Assembly (NCBI GenBank): GCA_016932035.1
Contig: JAFGDR010000040.1
Coordinates: 78,791 to 142,790 of the forward strand
Direction: 5' to 3'
Origin: Candidatus Cloacimonadota bacterium
GTDB taxonomy: Bacteria > Cloacimonadota > Cloacimonadia > JGIOTU-2
DNA length: 64,000 nt
A model generated the notes under the pieces. That model was not told where the DNA came from, did not search any database, and was given only the letters and a program-made list of their open reading frames with translations. Shown piece by piece: positions 35,346-44,595 of this stretch. Within the stretch, counting starts at the first letter, position 1, and every line of letters begins with the position of its first letter. The position numbers and the translations under genes were made by a program.

Positions 35346-38081
35346 CTATCTGAGAATTACTACCTTACAAACCTCTTTATCAACTCCATCAATCGAAAGT
35401 TTTGTAAAATAAATTCCTGAACCAAATCCTTCTACTTGGTTTGTACATGTATAATTCCCCGGATTTTTATTTGTGTTTTCAATGGTTGAAACTAGCTGCC
35501 CTTTTATGTTAAAAAGCTGTATCTTCACATTACATGGTTTGTTAATGGAATAACTCACGGCGAGTGTAGCATTCTGCGAACCGACAGGATTGGGAAAAGC
35601 CATCAGCATATTGCCGGTCACTTCCTGCGGTTCATCGATCGCGACAGTCTGGTGGAAATAGTACGCACCCATATCTGCAATGGTACCATCAGGATCAAAA
35701 GAAGTATTGGGACTCCCAACATCGATACAGGGAGATTTGGTTGAATCGGCAATGGGGAAATGTTCCCAGCTTAAGTGATAGTTCCCGTTAGCTGCATCGA
35801 CAAACAAAGGATCAGCATCAATATTTCCTACTTGCCAGTAAACAAGCCCGTTGTTATTGATCACAATGCCAAATTCACCACCTGCAACATCAGAGTACTG
35901 TATCTCTATCGTATTAGGATCATAGTTTTCACTGAAATACACCTCCTGAGGGTGATCGTTCCACATGATCGTATTGGTGAGAATTGGCGCTGAATTATTA
36001 AAACAGAATAGACCTCCACCCTGGTAATCTGAAACATTTCCTTCTATGGTTACATTCTCGAGTACGGGGAGTGACTTATTGCAGAAGATTCCACCGCCAT
36101 AATATGTGCTGTTATTTTTTGCGATCGTAACATTCTTGAGATAGCTTGATGAGTTAAAGAGTAATATTCCCCCGCCGGACGTAGAGCTGTTTTCTACGAT
36201 CCGAAGATCATATAAACCGGGCGATGCATCGTTGCAGTGAATTCCACCACCAGTACTTGAATGTCCATTCCTGATAGTAAATCCGCTCAAGATTGCAGTT
36301 GAGTCTTCTCCCCCGGAAAATCGCACAACACAATCCTGCTCATTTCCATCAAGGATCGTCTGATCGATATACGAGGTATCTCTCGTTGTCAAATATTTGG
36401 AAGCAAGAGTTATATTCTTCCCGTTAAAATTAATGTTCTCGTAATAGACACCGGTATTAACGATTATCGTGTCACCCTCATCTGCGAAATCGATACCCTG
36501 CTGAATCGTACCGAATCCGACATTCTGCGTTATATTGAAAATATCGGCAACCGATACATTCACGTACTGCTCTCTTACAAGTGTATCAGATGCATTATTA
36601 ATATCAGTAACAGTTAAAGAAACAGAGTATGAGCCCAAGTCTGGATAGGTGTAGGAAGGATTTTGTTGGTATGAATCGATGATGCCGTCATTTTGAAAAT
36701 CCCATTCCCATGTAACAATTTGATTTGGTGCATCGCTGAGGTCATTAAACTGAACAGCATGAGGTACAAATCCGCTCGCGGCATCTGCATCGAAGTAGGC
36801 ATAAACCTGATCATTTTCCGGATACTGCCTTCTCAAAGAGGGATCACCCTGAATGATCATGCCATAGAACCATGCGCGTTCCCAGCCGGAATAAGCAGCT
36901 GTATCAACATTGTCCACCCACCAGAGACGTAGTGACTCGCCAATGGTTTTATCTTCTGAGAATGGCTGATAAAAATCATCGAATTCAAGCATGCTTCCTG
37001 TTTTTGTCGAACCTATTGTTGCAAGACCATGATCACTGCAATAAATATATAATCCCCCAAGATTATTGTCCGATGTGTATCGTGAATTTGAGCATGCAAA
37101 CAGGTTATAAAAGTGCGCATTAGGATAAATATCAGCGACCTGGAAATTATAAACAATTTGGTAGCTGTTGCTATTATTATAATAAAAGTAGTGCGATTCG
37201 GGACCAGAATGGACGTGTACCTGAATCAATTCATAATTTGAGATCAACCTGTTATTCAGGTAATCGCTGGCAATTGTCTGCTCTATATCATCGACAAGTT
37301 CCACAGATGGATATGCAAGGAGCATCGACTGCTGATATTGGCTTCCCCAGTATGACCAGTCATCATCGATATATGCCAGTGATGTATTATAACTCGAAAT
37401 AATCCCGTCCCTGAAGAGATGATTGCGCTGAAAATAGGCATCAAGAATTTCTTTTTCAGTTTGATCAACCATATTCATATTGCCGGCAACAATCCTTCCC
37501 AGCCCGATTTCAGGATGCATCTCCCCTATGTGAAAATCAAAAACACCATCTTCGTCTACATCGCCCCATAGACCGTTTGTATCTGTGAAGAAAAGGTCGC
37601 ATGGAAATTCGACCCAGTCCTCATCGGGATCTTGGGTTCCATTATCATTCCAGTCCTCAAACATCTCATACCATGCAACGGGCAGATTTCCGATAAGAAC
37701 GACATTGATTACTTCATCTAAATGATAGTAGGTCTGGATCTGTAACTTGAGGTCTGCCGGATATACGCCGTCATAGAGAAGCACAAAGGTGTTGAAACCA
37801 TCATCTATCAGATCCTGTTGAAAGACAAGAAGTGATTGCTCGATTTCATAATAAAGATCGGGAGTGATGACGATCAGGAATCCCTCTCCTTCCATGTTGC
37901 CCTTTGACCTGCTTATTTCATAAGAAATAGTCTCACGGGGTGGATTTTTTGCAAACCAGTCCTTGTATGTATCATACTGAGCATTGGGATCGAGATCTCG
38001 TGTGACCGGAATGTCTTTATTTTGTGCAAATGCAGCCGTGCAAACAAACAACAATACAATTATGATAATCTTTTTCATCAA
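35346..38081 (-). CDS. Secreted C25-type peptidase/PKD/beta-helix mosaic with sorting domain
   Basis: A 911-residue protein in four parts: a signal peptide (residues 1-19); a gingipain-like C25 domain with the putative catalytic His in VHVHSGPES (about 289-291) and Cys in LFACSNSRYTSDNNLGG (C330); a PKD domain at about 425-510 (WEWDFQNDGIIDS, PSYTYPDLGSYSVSLTV); and a right-handed beta-helix starting FGTIQQGIDFADEGDTIIV. A sorting domain (FPNPVGSQNATLAVSYS, NIKGQLVSTI, GIYFTKLSIDG) ends it. It should act as a cysteine endopeptidase or a surface binding protein. The beta-helix portion is alike in style to 17042-18460, including NITLASKY and TILDGN phrases. Confidence 0.85.
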   Translation of the reverse strand: MMKKIIIIVLLFVCTAAFAQNKDIPVTRDLDPNAQYDTYKDWFAKNPPRETISYEISRSKGNMEGEGFLIVITPDLYYEIEQSLLVFQQDLIDDGFNTFVLLYDGVYPADLKLQIQTYYHLDEVINVVLIGNLPVAWYEMFEDWNDNGTQDPDEDWVEFPCDLFFTDTNGLWGDVDEDGVFDFHIGEMHPEIGLGRIVAGNMNMVDQTEKEILDAYFQRNHLFRDGIISSYNTSLAYIDDDWSYWGSQYQQSMLLAYPSVELVDDIEQTIASDYLNNRLISNYELIQVHVHSGPESHYFYYNNSNSYQIVYNFQVADIYPNAHFYNLFACSNSRYTSDNNLGGLYIYCSDHGLATIGSTKTGSMLEFDDFYQPFSEDKTIGESLRLWWVDNVDTAAYSGWERAWFYGMIIQGDPSLRRQYPENDQVYAYFDADAASGFVPHAVQFNDLSDAPNQIVTWEWDFQNDGIIDSYQQNPSYTYPDLGSYSVSLTVTDINNASDTLVREQYVNVSVADIFNITQNVGFGTIQQGIDFADEGDTIIVNTGVYYENINFNGKNITLASKYLTTRDTSYIDQTILDGNEQDCVVRFSGGEDSTAILSGFTIRNGHSSTGGGIHCNDASPGLYDLRIVENSSTSGGGILLFNSSSYLKNVTIAKNNSTYYGGGIFCNKSLPVLENVTIEGNVSDYQGGGLFCFNNSAPILTNTIMWNDHPQEVYFSENYDPNTIEIQYSDVAGGEFGIVINNNGLVYWQVGNIDADPLFVDAANGNYHLSWEHFPIADSTKSPCIDVGSPNTSFDPDGTIADMGAYYFHQTVAIDEPQEVTGNMLMAFPNPVGSQNATLAVSYSINKPCNVKIQLFNIKGQLVSTIENTNKNPGNYTCTNQVEGFGSGIYFTKLSIDGVDKEVCKVVILR

Positions 38082-38098
38082 GCCCTTATCGAGAATTT

Positions 38099-38206
38099 TT
38101 ACCTCAACACAACCACTTTTGAGATTGCTGAACTTCTCCCACTAATACTCAGATCGGTAAAATAAATACCCGGAGATAAATTGTCAACTGTGGTGGAAAT
38201 TGAAAT
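38099..38206 (-). pseudogene. Remnant of a sorting-domain C-terminus
   Basis: On the minus strand this stretch reads ...VDNLSPGIYFTDLSISG followed by RSSAISKVVVLR and a stop, closely matching the sorting-domain ends of secreted proteins in this window (compare GIYFTKLSIDG...KVVILR). It is cut off upstream by an in-frame stop after 35 codons, with no start codon. It lies just upstream of the 911-residue gene and seems to be what is left of a lost neighbouring secreted-protein gene. Confidence 0.7.
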
Positions 38207-38237
38207 CTATTCGGCTTAATCTATACCTACAATAACT

Positions 38238-39104
38238 TTAAAATAACTCTTCCTGCTCGCTCTTCTTCTCATACACCTTCATCTTCCGTGAAATGTCATA
38301 CTTCGCACACAATTCATCTAAATATTTGTAAAGTTCATCTGCACTGGGAACTGCACACTGATATTGCTCTCCATACCTGATCTCATACTTAGTTCTCAGT
38401 CCGGGAAAGAGCTCATCTAATTTTGTATAAAAATATTCCCGTTGCCCACTCCGAAGTGACATACCAAACCACGGAAGAATATACGACGCGCCGCTTTCTT
38501 TTGCTTTCCCAACAATTGCTCTCACATTATCTTTTGTGTCTTCAATAAACGGAAGAACCGGCATGAGAAGCACGCCTGTATAAATTCCATTCTTGTGTAA
38601 CTCTTTCATTGCAGCAAATCGTTCAGATGCAACTGGTGCACCTGGTTCGAGCTTTCTGCACAGGTTATCGTCTGCAGTTGTTATTGTGAAACTTACTGCT
38701 GCATATTGCTTAGCTATTTTTCCCAGGATATCAATATCGCGCGTTACCAATGTGCTTTTAGTCAGAACATGAATGGGAAATCTGTTTCTATGGATTACGT
38801 ACAGTGCTTGTCTGGTCAGTTCTCTCTCTTTTTCGATCGGCATGTACGGATCGTTCATCGAGCCGAATCCAATCGTTCCTTTTATCCTTTTTCGTGGAAG
38901 TTCATCCTTGAGGATGTCGATGGCATTTGTCTTAACAAGAATATCAGCAAAATTCTCTATCCTGTAGCAATCACTTCTGGAATCACAATAGATACATTGG
39001 TGCTGGCATCCGCGGTAAAGGTTCAAATTATAACGCAATCCGAACCACGTATCCGGCTGCCTCACATGATTGAGGATTGTTTTTACTTGTATATCTTTGA
39101 TCAT
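38238..39104 (-). CDS. Radical SAM protein, spore-photoproduct-lyase-like (SPL) family
   Basis: A 288-residue protein with the radical SAM cluster motif CQHQCIYC near residue 33 (C-x3-C-x2-C) after NLYRGC, then SMNDPYMPIEKERELTRQAL and VLTKSTLVTRD, typical of the SPL/Rv2578c-type group. The cluster motif is a variant of the common CxxxCxxC spacing and is complete. The real spore photoproduct lyase is found in spore-formers, so DNA repair is not certain; other members have unknown substrates. It is a single gene between the secreted-protein genes and the Mla operon. Confidence 0.85.
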   Translation of the reverse strand: MIKDIQVKTILNHVRQPDTWFGLRYNLNLYRGCQHQCIYCDSRSDCYRIENFADILVKTNAIDILKDELPRKRIKGTIGFGSMNDPYMPIEKERELTRQALYVIHRNRFPIHVLTKSTLVTRDIDILGKIAKQYAAVSFTITTADDNLCRKLEPGAPVASERFAAMKELHKNGIYTGVLLMPVLPFIEDTKDNVRAIVGKAKESGASYILPWFGMSLRSGQREYFYTKLDELFPGLRTKYEIRYGEQYQCAVPSADELYKYLDELCAKYDISRKMKVYEKKSEQEELF

Positions 39105-39144
39105 CAGATTCTTCGCAAAAATTCCCTATCGAGTGATAATCTTC

Positions 39145-39996
39145 TTATTCGAGAATATTTTTTATCCTTGCTTCTGCAACAGCGCTCATCTCTTCATCAT
39201 CAATAATGACATACATATCACGCGCGCGAATGTAACAACTCAATGCCATCTCCGCATCCATCAGATTTTCGTAGGCAACACCGATTGCATAGACATCATC
39301 GGCAAGTCCGCCCGTGTTCTCAATAAGCTGGTCGTATTCATGAGCAATCTCAAAGAATTCGATTGCTTTTATCCATTGCTTTTCTTTGCTCAGCGCATAT
39401 CCAAGTGTATATGCAGCATAGGGAATGATCTTGGGGTCGTCGAGTTTGTTCTTTTTGAACATCGAACGTAAGGCGGGTATGTTACGCTTAACTTTGTCAA
39501 ATTCCTGGTTATAGGGCTGTTCTGTTTTTAGCAATGCCAGCAGCCTGTATGAAAGAAGCTCTGTCTGCATCTCTTTTTGATTTGTCTCGACTGCCAGTGA
39601 AAGCGTTATGACCCTGCCATACTCTTCTTTATCAAATGCCACTTCCATCTGCAAAAGGTAGAGCAGCGGAATCAGGTCGGGTGCATCATTGTGCGCGATG
39701 ACAGACATCTTCATATACCAGTCATCGTACTGCTCCATGTTATCAAGATAATAATACTGCCGGGCAACACTCAGCCCTGAAATAATGATGCCCTTCAGGT
39801 TGTCCACGCTTGAATAAAGATCATATGCCTTCTCAAAAAGGAGTTGTGCCTGGAAATATTTCCCGTCGGCTTCTACTTTCTGAGCGCGTTTCGTGATCTC
39901 ATTTGCATCCTTTGTGGATTGCAATTCTACATATTTCGGCAAACTCGAACAGGCAAGAAGTCCAAAAAGTCCTATAAAAAGTATTATTTTTTTCAT
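39145..39996 (-). CDS. Tetratricopeptide-type lipoprotein of the Mla operon
   Basis: A 283-residue protein with a lipoprotein signal (MKKIILFIGLFGLLACSS; lipid Cys at 16) and helical repeats resembling TPRs (AQLLFEKAYDLYSSVDN, IEFFEIAHEYDQLIE, VAYENLMDAEMALSCYIRA). Its ATG overlaps the stop of the MCE gene (ATGA). It is the last gene of a four-gene lipid-transport operon and may be an outer-membrane-side partner. The function is inferred from context. Confidence 0.75.
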   Translation of the reverse strand: MKKIILFIGLFGLLACSSLPKYVELQSTKDANEITKRAQKVEADGKYFQAQLLFEKAYDLYSSVDNLKGIIISGLSVARQYYYLDNMEQYDDWYMKMSVIAHNDAPDLIPLLYLLQMEVAFDKEEYGRVITLSLAVETNQKEMQTELLSYRLLALLKTEQPYNQEFDKVKRNIPALRSMFKKNKLDDPKIIPYAAYTLGYALSKEKQWIKAIEFFEIAHEYDQLIENTGGLADDVYAIGVAYENLMDAEMALSCYIRARDMYVIIDDEEMSAVAEARIKNILE

Positions 39997-41039
39997 TGGT
40001 CTAAATCCATGAGTCTAATCTTTGTATTTTTTTGCTGGGTTGGTGCTTCCTCTTTGATTCCTCCGCGCAGGAAGGGATTATTGTTGAGGGCTTCCAGTGT
40101 TTTCTGAGCTGTTTGAAGTGATATCTTGCTCTTTGCAACAATATCCGCAAATTCCGGCATCTGCTGGTACATGAAATCCAAAATTTTGTTCATAGAGACA
40201 AGATTCTGGTTCAATGTCAATAGCATATCACGCATCGGGTAGATCAGGTTTTCCCTGCTGGGATCGATCAACTTGACCGCAAGATCATCGGGATCTTTGT
40301 AATTAGCAAGCATTTCATCTAGCTGCGCAGCAGTGCCTTTGAAATCATCGGTAAGGTCTGCCACATTACTGAGAATTCTGAACAATGCACCATCTTCGGG
40401 ATTATTATCTTTTTGCAAGGAGGTCAAAATTGAGTTTATATTTTCCAGTGATACATCCATTTTGTCCGTCATATTTGCAAGGTTATATACCATACGGAAG
40501 AGCGCTCCCTGCTCGGGATTGTCATCCTGAGTAAGATTATAGAGAAGTTGATCCACATTCTTCAACACGGATTCCATCATATCCCCGCTCTTTTTGACGA
40601 ACCCTTCTTTCAACAACCTTTTGCCTTCAGGAGTATCCAGCGACGGGATGAACTCCCCTTCTGCTAGCACTTTGCTCCAATCTGGTCCTTGCAAAAATTC
40701 CATGGTGCTTCGTCCGGTAACGGGATTCGTTGCCTTGAAGATTGCTGAATTCTCGACAATCTTGTTTCGGAATTCTTTATACACGATCAGTTCAGCATCG
40801 ATTTGGTTATTTATATTGAGTGAATACTTCTTTAACTTTCCAATTTCATATCCCTTAAAAAAGAGTTTCGTCGAATTCGACAGTCCGGTTGCATCTACGA
40901 ACTGTGTTAAAAAATAATATTTCCTGTCAAAGATCCGTTTCGATATTGCGACCACAACAAGGGTAAAAATAAGTGCCATTACTGCAACAAAGAAAAAGAT
41001 GCCAACGATCTTATCTGTATGCTTAAATTTAAACTTCAT
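39993..41039 (-). CDS. mlaD: MCE/MlaD family phospholipid-transport protein
   Basis: A 348-residue protein with one N-terminal transmembrane segment (VGIFFFVAVMALIFTLVVVA), an MCE domain at about residues 40-130 (FVDATGLSNSTKLFFKGYEIG, and TGRSTMEFLQGPDWS), and a long helical C-terminal part with two repeats of QDDNPEQGALFRM/KDNNPEDGALFRI. MlaD proteins form hexameric rings that pass lipids across the periplasm. The gene overlaps the ATPase-like gene by 11 bases and has a GGAG before the ATG. Confidence 0.88.
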   Translation of the reverse strand: MKFKFKHTDKIVGIFFFVAVMALIFTLVVVAISKRIFDRKYYFLTQFVDATGLSNSTKLFFKGYEIGKLKKYSLNINNQIDAELIVYKEFRNKIVENSAIFKATNPVTGRSTMEFLQGPDWSKVLAEGEFIPSLDTPEGKRLLKEGFVKKSGDMMESVLKNVDQLLYNLTQDDNPEQGALFRMVYNLANMTDKMDVSLENINSILTSLQKDNNPEDGALFRILSNVADLTDDFKGTAAQLDEMLANYKDPDDLAVKLIDPSRENLIYPMRDMLLTLNQNLVSMNKILDFMYQQMPEFADIVAKSKISLQTAQKTLEALNNNPFLRGGIKEEAPTQQKNTKIRLMDLDQ

Positions 41040-41790
41040 CTTCGACTCCTACCAAGTCCGATAATATATCTAATTTCTTAATGTTCTGTAAAAAGTTTTT
41101 ATCTTCTTTGTATGATATTTTTTGGATAGTCCCCTTTTCGACATGCACAACCTGGTCTGCAACTGCCTTTATGATATCGAAGGAATTGCTTGAGATGATC
41201 ATGGTCGTGCCTTTTTCTTTGAGATCTTTAAGCATCTGTATCACCTTGATCTGGTTCCTGATATCAAGATTGAAGAGTGGTTTGTTGATGATGATCAACT
41301 CGGGATGAGTGATGATAGCGCGAATAAAGGAGAGTATCTTTTTCGAAGTATAGGAAATGAATGCCGGTCTTTTTTCAAGCACTTGAGGTACATCAAAATA
41401 GGTGCATAAGTCCTTTATCTCTTTCATCACTTTGGATTTTATAAACTGCATTGAATAGAATTGAACCGGCAAAAGCAGATTTTCAAGCACGGTTAGATTT
41501 GAGAGAAATGCACCTTCTTGGAATACAAAGGATAACCGTTTCTTTGTTTCGATCAGTTCATGTTCCTCTTTTTCATAAAGATCGACTCCATCGATAAGCA
41601 ACGTTCCTCTTAGAGGTTCATAAAAACCACCAAGTACATTGAGCAAAATCCCATTATAGTAACCATACGATCCTATGATAACGCATGTGTTTTTGTCTTT
41701 CACATCGAAAGAAATATTTTCCAGGATGACTTGTTCATCGATTTCAACTGACACATTTTTTATTTCGATATTCATGATATTAGAGTACAT
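41029..41790 (-). CDS. mlaF: MlaF-like ABC ATPase subunit with degenerate catalytic motifs
   Basis: A 253-residue intact reading frame with the ABC ATPase fold order. The Walker A site reads GSYGYYNG (residues 40-47) instead of GxxGxGK[ST], so both Lys and Ser/Thr are lost. The signature is ISYTS (145-149) in place of LSGGQ-like. Walker B ends LIIINKP, with Asn169 and Lys170 replacing Asp and Glu, and the H-loop His is Asn202. The Q-loop (FVFQEGAF) and the LFNLD loop remain. Thus the protein probably cannot hydrolyse ATP, while fold and operon position are kept between mlaE and mlaD. It overlaps both neighbours by 11 bases, so it is translated with them. Confidence 0.88.
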   Translation of the reverse strand: MYSNIMNIEIKNVSVEIDEQVILENISFDVKDKNTCVIIGSYGYYNGILLNVLGGFYEPLRGTLLIDGVDLYEKEEHELIETKKRLSFVFQEGAFLSNLTVLENLLLPVQFYSMQFIKSKVMKEIKDLCTYFDVPQVLEKRPAFISYTSKKILSFIRAIITHPELIIINKPLFNLDIRNQIKVIQMLKDLKEKGTTMIISSNSFDIIKAVADQVVHVEKGTIQKISYKEDKNFLQNIKKLDILSDLVGVEDEV

Positions 41791-42565
41791 AGAATAAAAC
41801 GGTTATGACAATATCAAAAACCACGACTGCGATAACCGATGACACTGCTGCTTTGATCGTACGCTGCGGCACTTCTGTTGTTGCGGTGGATACCTTCAAA
41901 CCCTGGTAACATGAAATGAGCGCAATAGCCATTCCAAATACTATCGATTTTATCACAAAAATAATTATGTCTGCGAAAGATAATTCATAAAGGAACTGAC
42001 TCACGAAATAACCAAAATTGATCGGATAAAATATTGTTGAAAAAAGCCACCCACCAATCACTGCTGCAAGATTAAAATAAATCGTAAGAAGAAACATTGC
42101 AACGACAACACCAATGAAACGTGACACCACGAGATATGAGATCGGTGAAATACCAAAGGATCGCAGAAGATTGATCTCATTATTAACGATCATATTGCCG
42201 AGTTCAGTGGAAATCGCTGTTCCTGACCTTGCTATTACGATAAGTGCAGTAATGATACTGCTCAACTCGCGTATCACCACTGTCACAAGGATCACATATA
42301 CGAGCTGGCTCTTTCCAAAACCACCAAGTATATAGTTTCCTTCAAGAATGATAAGTCCACCGATACTCAGTGCTATGAAAATAATAAGAGGGAGTGCTTC
42401 GTAGCCGGTAAACATGATCTGACGGAGCAGTACAATGAATCCGATTTGTTTCTGGCGGTGAAAGGTAAGTGTTTTACGAAACACCTGCATCACAAAAAGA
42501 TAGAACTCTTTTGTGTTTTCAAACCGTGTACGAAGACCGGCACCGAGAGATCCAAAAAGACTCAA
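41780..42565 (-). CDS. mlaE: MlaE family ABC transporter permease
   Basis: A 261-residue integral membrane protein of the MlaE (DUF140) family, with several hydrophobic helices, the ARSGTAISTELGNMIVNNEINLLRSFGISPI block and FGYFVSQFL. It is the membrane partner of the MCE ring and ATPase. The start is TTG at 42565, preceded by AAGGAG at 5 bases; there is no good ATG. It is the first gene of the four-gene operon. Confidence 0.9.
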   Translation of the reverse strand: MSLFGSLGAGLRTRFENTKEFYLFVMQVFRKTLTFHRQKQIGFIVLLRQIMFTGYEALPLIIFIALSIGGLIILEGNYILGGFGKSQLVYVILVTVVIRELSSIITALIVIARSGTAISTELGNMIVNNEINLLRSFGISPISYLVVSRFIGVVVAMFLLTIYFNLAAVIGGWLFSTIFYPINFGYFVSQFLYELSFADIIIFVIKSIVFGMAIALISCYQGLKVSTATTEVPQRTIKAAVSSVIAVVVFDIVITVLFYVL

Positions 42566-42654
42566 ATATACTCCTTATCGTGCATCCTATATGAACAATT
42601 GAACATGAGAAGTGAGTGTGGCATGGAGTTAATTTTTGTCAATAAATGCATAAA

Positions 42655-42682
42655 GCAAAAGCGTTTACATGAGTAACCGCTT
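42655..42682 (-). terminator. Probable terminator after htpG
   Basis: On the minus strand AAGCGGTTAC and GTAAACGCTT pair with one mismatch over a TCAT loop, then TTGCTTT follows. It lies 25 bases beyond the htpG stop and before the mlaE unit. Confidence 0.55.
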
Positions 42683-42706
42683 ATATAATTTTATCAATTA
42701 AGAATG

Positions 42707-44521
42707 TTAATTGATCATTAGTAATACTTTATTCGATTTCTCGATAAAGGATTGAAGTTCTTTACCGGTAAGAGGTTTCTGTTCAATAAGACCAAGTTCA
42801 TGGATGTAACTGCAAAGCAGTTGTACCTCTTCGGTCTTACCTTTGTCATTGAGTGTGAGAATTTTTTTCACGGTATCATTTTCACTATTAACAACAAGTG
42901 TATGGTTTGCAAGCATATCTGCACCTTCTGGATTTGCAAACTGGCTCATTTCCTGGAATCGGCGCATATGCTCATTGAACACGACCATTGCAGGAATATC
43001 TTTCACTTTCAAGCTCTTCACTTCGATAGTGATCTTGTCATTATTCAATGCTTTTTCAAAGACACTTTTGATCTTATCTGAGGGAGTTTTATTATCCTGA
43101 TCAACGATCTCCTTCTTATCTTTATTCACGATATTTTCATTAATTTCAGAATCGATGCGGACAAATGAAACATTACCCTTATCCATTTCTATCTTCTGGA
43201 ATACATGTCCATCGAGAATGGTCGGTGCAAAGATAACCTCGACGCCCTGCTCTTTCATCATATTCATATAAGTGACCTGAAGGTCTTCGCTCGGGGCATA
43301 GTATATCTTCTTCTGCTTGCCTTCCTGAGGATTTCTGAGAAGATACTCATCAATAGTAACGTAATCACCTTTCGTGGTTTTGAAAATGAGCTGCCCGATT
43401 AGATTTTCATAGAATTTCTCTTCGGTCAGCATGCCGTATTTTATGAAATGATTTATGTCATTCCAAAGGTTTTCATAACGTTTTCTGTCTTCTTTGAAAA
43501 TATCTTTCAAGCTGTCAGCTACCTTTTTGATGATATACTGTGAAATCTTCTTAACCTGTTGGTCTTCCTGCAAAAAACTTCGGGAAACATTCAAAGGAAT
43601 ATCCGGAATGTCCATTCCACCTCGCAGTAAGAGAAGAAATTCCGGCACAACACCTTTTAGGTCGTCTGCAACGAATACATCATGGCAATACAGCTTTATC
43701 TTCCCTCTATTCAGATCGAAATCGAGCTGGTTGATTTTTGGGAAATAGAGTATTCCTTCTAGTTTGAAAGGATAATCAACATTAAGGTGTATCCAGAAAA
43801 GAGGATCTTCATATTGATGGAAGAGTTCTTTATAGAATTCCTTGTATTCGTTTTCTTCGATGTCTTTCGGTTTTTTATGCCAGAGTGCCTTTTGAATGTT
43901 CACAACTTTCTTATCAAAAACAATAGGGAAGGGCATGAAATTACAGTATTTCTCGATAAGGTCTTTTACCTTCATGTCCTCGAGATAGTCTTCGTTTTCT
44001 TTGTTCAGAAATATCGTGACGGTCGTACCTGGCTCTTTTCTCTTTCCTTCTGAAAGTTCAAAATCCGTACTGCCCTCGCACTCCCAGTATGCCGGAGTCG
44101 AATTCTTCTTATATGAAAGTGAATCGATAGTGACTTTCTTTCCAACCATGAATGAAGAGTAAAATCCCAGCCCAAACTGCCCGATCATCTTACCCTGTCT
44201 ATCTTTATACTTTTCTACAAAATCCTCAGCGCTTGAGAATGCGATCTGGTTGATATATTTCTTGATCTCCTGCTGGGTCATACCGATCCCATTGTCGTTG
44301 ATCTCGAGTGCTTTCTTGCGTTTGTTGATCTTAACCTCGACTTGAAGATCATCTCTTTTCACATCAGGATCCATTGCTTCACGTTTGTTCATTGCATCGA
44401 CTGCATTGGCGATCAGCTCTCGGAGGAAAATATCATGCTCAGAATAGAGCCATTTCTTAATGATGGGAAAAATATTTTCGGTATGAACGGTTAGTTTACC
44501 TTGTTTTTTCTCTTGTGCCAT
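42707..44521 (-). CDS. htpG: Molecular chaperone HtpG (Hsp90)
   Basis: A 604-residue Hsp90 of usual bacterial length. The N-terminal ATP domain shows ELIANAVDA, ALEINDNGIGMTQQEIKKYINQIAFS and GQFGLGFYSSFMV. The middle domain has PLFWIHLNVDYPFKLEGILYFP, GVVPEFLLLLRGGMDIPDIPLNVSRS, and the dimerising C-terminal part ends NKVLLMIN. It is a single gene with a near-consensus promoter (44551-44580) and a downstream hairpin. GAGGAC stands a little before the ATG. Confidence 0.96.
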   Translation of the reverse strand: MAQEKKQGKLTVHTENIFPIIKKWLYSEHDIFLRELIANAVDAMNKREAMDPDVKRDDLQVEVKINKRKKALEINDNGIGMTQQEIKKYINQIAFSSAEDFVEKYKDRQGKMIGQFGLGFYSSFMVGKKVTIDSLSYKKNSTPAYWECEGSTDFELSEGKRKEPGTTVTIFLNKENEDYLEDMKVKDLIEKYCNFMPFPIVFDKKVVNIQKALWHKKPKDIEENEYKEFYKELFHQYEDPLFWIHLNVDYPFKLEGILYFPKINQLDFDLNRGKIKLYCHDVFVADDLKGVVPEFLLLLRGGMDIPDIPLNVSRSFLQEDQQVKKISQYIIKKVADSLKDIFKEDRKRYENLWNDINHFIKYGMLTEEKFYENLIGQLIFKTTKGDYVTIDEYLLRNPQEGKQKKIYYAPSEDLQVTYMNMMKEQGVEVIFAPTILDGHVFQKIEMDKGNVSFVRIDSEINENIVNKDKKEIVDQDNKTPSDKIKSVFEKALNNDKITIEVKSLKVKDIPAMVVFNEHMRRFQEMSQFANPEGADMLANHTLVVNSENDTVKKILTLNDKGKTEEVQLLCSYIHELGLIEQKPLTGKELQSFIEKSNKVLLMIN

Positions 44522-44550
44522 TTGTTATGTCCTCAAATATTTTTTTAGAG

Positions 44551-44580
44551 ATAATATAAGTGTAAGATGTACTATGTCAA
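44551..44580 (-). promoter_or_regulatory. Candidate sigma-70-type promoter of htpG
   Basis: On the minus strand TTGACA (44580-44575) is followed after 16 bases by TATATT, or after 18 by TATTAT. This is the clearest consensus promoter seen in the window. The ATG of htpG lies about 30 bases downstream. Confidence 0.6.
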
Positions 44581-44595
44581 AGTAAGACTATTGTA

